DNA from: Bacteroidales bacterium | Lineage (GTDB): Bacteria > Bacteroidota > Bacteroidia > Bacteroidales > P3 | Length of the DNA stretch: 64,000 nucleotides | Direction of reading: 5' to 3' | Assembly: GCA_031274555.1 (NCBI GenBank) | Contig: JAISPZ010000115.1 | Span: 1-64,000, forward strand | Shown here: positions 62,301 through 64,000 of the stretch, piece by piece | How positions within the stretch are numbered: position 1 is the first letter of the stretch | How the letters are laid out: the number at the start of each line of letters is the position of its first letter | Made by a program: the position numbers and the translations under genes | Notes under the pieces: model-generated | The model's input: only the letters and a program-made list of their open reading frames with translations | What the model was told of the DNA's origin: nothing | The model's database searches: none

Positions 62301-64000
62301 TTAAGGTCCTATATAAAAAATGGCAGATGCATCAAATATACGATAACTTGGCATACGCACAACACTGCCATACACAGGATCCATTACGTAGTACAAAATC
62401 TTTTGTACAGCAATGCCATTGTGTTTGGTTATTGTTTTTTGTACAATTCGTTGCATTGCTACAGTGTGTCCAACATCGGTATTACTATTCGTAAGACTAA
62501 TACCAACCCTTATCCCATTCCGCATATTTGACAATATTTTGTCGGCAGAACCGACATCTGGTCTCTCAGGATTCACCTTATGACCGGAATATTCGCCATA
62601 TTTGACCCAAGTATCTAGTCCTGGCAACGGTTTGTCAAGATCTGGCTCAAGCTTCAAAAGTTCTCTAACTTTTCCTTGCGACATATTTCCTCCAAAAGAC
62701 CTATCAACAGCCTCTATAGTAGCGGGAAGACAATTTTTGTCACCGATTTGTCGTACTGATGGGATTTTCTCGTGCTCAACCAATATTGTCCTTTCAACAG
62801 TTCTAGCTCCATGCCAAAAATTTTTTCCAGCTCCTACGGCATCTACTCCACCTGAAATTCCTCCTAACAATCCGCCGGAGGCAGCACCTATAAGCCCGCC
62901 TAAAGCTCCTTGCCCTAATGCTTGCCCAAAATTTTGGCCTGACAATAAAGCATTGCCAAAACCTGCGGTGAAACCACTTGCAAGTCCTGATGAAGCCCCG
63001 ATTGCAGCACCCGCCCAAAAACCGCTTGTACCAACGGCACCTGCAACACCCACGCCCACAATACCACCCAAAAATCCCGCAGAACCGCCAATCAACCCGC
63101 CACCAATTATATACTTAGTCCAGTCCCAAAAACTTGTAGCACCCATATTTCCCGCCATTTCCATACCTGACATGGATCCGATAATGCTACCTGCTATAGC
63201 GGCAAAAAGAATCGGTGCCCAAACGAACTCCCCATTCGGGTCGGAGTACATCAGCGGGTTGTTTAGACCGTAGCTGTAGCGGTTGAAGTTTTGACTCATT
63301 AGTGGCGACTGCACGTATGGGTCAGGACTTAGAAAACGACCTGTTATGGGGTCGTATAGCCGTGCATTCATGTTTATAAGATGAAACTCGTCTAAGTGCT
63401 CCTGCCCGCAATAACCACGCTCTATAAGCGGGCGAACGCGGTACACCTCTGCCATAGACAGGACAGGATATACATCACCCGTTTCTATAAATCCTTCAAG
63501 CCTGAAAGTAGAAAAAAAAGCGTTTCGCTGCCCCCAAGCGTCGTAACCGTAAAACTCCCACCCACCACTTTCTTCTTCGACAACCATATTGATACTACCC
63601 ATATAATCCGTTACAAGATAGTGCATTTTTCTATTACCAAAACCATCAGTTATTGATACCGCTTGCCTGCCTTCCGGCGTAAAAATATAACAGAGTTGCT
63701 CTTTGAGTACTCCATTCTCAAACATCATTTCATAATCGCCACTGTAATATTTTTCGCGTATTTTGTTGCTATCCGTATTTTCATAACGCGAATATATCCG
63801 TTCATAGAGAGGATTATAGTCAAACTCCATACTCAACGTGCCTGCTTTATTCACTATTGTTGCAGGACGATGAAACGGATTATGAGAAATATTATAACCC
63901 GATAAATAATATGTTGAAGCTATTTGAGAATTGTCGTCTATAATTGCCTTTGCGAGAGCATGAGGGCGAATAGCATTATACTGATAAGATAAAAAGCCTG
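62301..64000 (-). CDS. Rhs-family polymorphic toxin, C-terminal part with papain-like cysteine protease domain (5' end outside window)
   Basis: The frame is open from the window edge, so the gene is partial; a GTG at 63854 is an internal codon, since coding sequence (YNAIRPHALAKAI) continues upstream of it. The Rhs core end is clear: HYLVTDYMGSINMVVEE, YDAWGQRN, GYCGQEHLDEFHLINMNARLYDP and FLSPDPYVQSP, closing with DPNGEF. A glycine-rich hydrophobic stretch (about 62800-63220) follows and then a variable C-terminal domain. That domain has Cys (62730-62732, GDKNCLPATIEA), His (62466-62468, DVGHTVAMQRI) and Asp (62379-62381, YYVMDPVYG) in the order of a C39/papain-like peptidase. Such tips act as toxins against neighbouring cells. 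Confidence 0.82.
   Translation of the reverse strand, partial: GFLSYQYNAIRPHALAKAIIDDNSQIASTYYLSGYNISHNPFHRPATIVNKAGTLSMEFDYNPLYERIYSRYENTDSNKIREKYYSGDYEMMFENGVLKEQLCYIFTPEGRQAVSITDGFGNRKMHYLVTDYMGSINMVVEEESGGWEFYGYDAWGQRNAFFSTFRLEGFIETGDVYPVLSMAEVYRVRPLIERGYCGQEHLDEFHLINMNARLYDPITGRFLSPDPYVQSPLMSQNFNRYSYGLNNPLMYSDPNGEFVWAPILFAAIAGSIIGSMSGMEMAGNMGATSFWDWTKYIIGGGLIGGSAGFLGGIVGVGVAGAVGTSGFWAGAAIGASSGLASGFTAGFGNALLSGQNFGQALGQGALGGLIGAASGGLLGGISGGVDAVGAGKNFWHGARTVERTILVEHEKIPSVRQIGDKNCLPATIEAVDRSFGGNMSQGKVRELLKLEPDLDKPLPGLDTWVKYGEYSGHKVNPERPDVGSADKILSNMRNGIRVGISLTNSNTDVGHTVAMQRIVQKTITKHNGIAVQKILYYVMDPVYGSVVRMPSYRIFDASAIFYIGP

Noticed and set aside
62602..63273. 223-codon plus-strand frame opposite the Rhs gene
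   Set aside because: Its proline- and alanine-rich product is the antisense of the glycine-rich Rhs segment; the Rhs frame is well supported.
63854..63854. GTG at 63854 as the start of the Rhs gene
   Set aside because: The frame continues to the window edge with convincing Rhs sequence, so the gene starts outside the window.

Overview
The window comes from a Bacteroidota genome, most likely a Bacteroidales-type bacterium. It carries a nearly complete type IX secretion (T9SS) core cluster in the order porP-porK-porL-porM-porN, together with porV, porT and a second PorP/SprF-like gene. It also encodes at least five large or medium secreted proteins that end in T9SS sorting domains. The methylmalonyl-CoA mutase small subunit, a glycine-lipid type acyltransferase pair, a carboxynorspermidine-synthase-like protein, TAnnTTTG promoter boxes and weak ribosome binding sites all fit that phylum. 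Taxonomy below this level cannot be fixed from the sequence.

Layout. 1-6.6 kb: dapD, a GC-rich repeat patch, the glsA/glsB-like acyltransferases, engB, mutA and rfbA. 6.6-10.4 kb (minus strand): a FemAB-like protein, a HIRAN protein, a hexapeptide acetyltransferase, a carboxynorspermidine synthase and tRNA-Phe. 10.4-18.4 kb: a PorP-like gene, porV, ispF, a toxin-antitoxin pair with a frameshifted toxin, a methyltransferase, a TonB-dependent receptor and a T9SS cargo. 18.4-35 kb: rsmA, ahcY, porPKLMN, recG, uvrA, a nucleoside kinase, a truncated porX remnant, tsaE and aroB. 35-47 kb (minus): three giant T9SS cargo proteins, two of them tandem paralogues. 47-55 kb (minus): glgB, an FAD protein, a three-Cys/TcmP pair, a collapsed restriction-modification gene, porT and a TsaC-family gene. 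55-64 kb (minus): another giant cargo, a hypothetical exported protein, and an Rhs polymorphic toxin (cut by the window edge) followed by two paralogous exported proteins that may be its immunity proteins.

The genes form two main themes: housekeeping functions scattered as small operons, and the T9SS machine with its cargo. PorP/K/L/M/N/V/T are outer-membrane, periplasmic and motor parts of the secretion system. The large FN3, HAF-like and adhesin-like proteins are its likely clients. The response regulator gene porX, normally a regulator of this system, survives here only as a 65-codon fragment that has lost its phosphoacceptor aspartate.

The most unusual structure is a dispersed family of at least nine imperfect hairpins. 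The left arm begins ATGAAACGAGCA and the right arm ends TGCGAGTTCCAT. They lie in intergenic spaces, usually ending exactly at the start codon of the next gene (mutA, rfbA, porV, the TonB receptor, an exported protein), with a more divergent copy farther upstream of one cargo gene. Four copies are in tandem between mutA and rfbA. Compensatory changes between the arms suggest selection on structure. I do not recognise this element.
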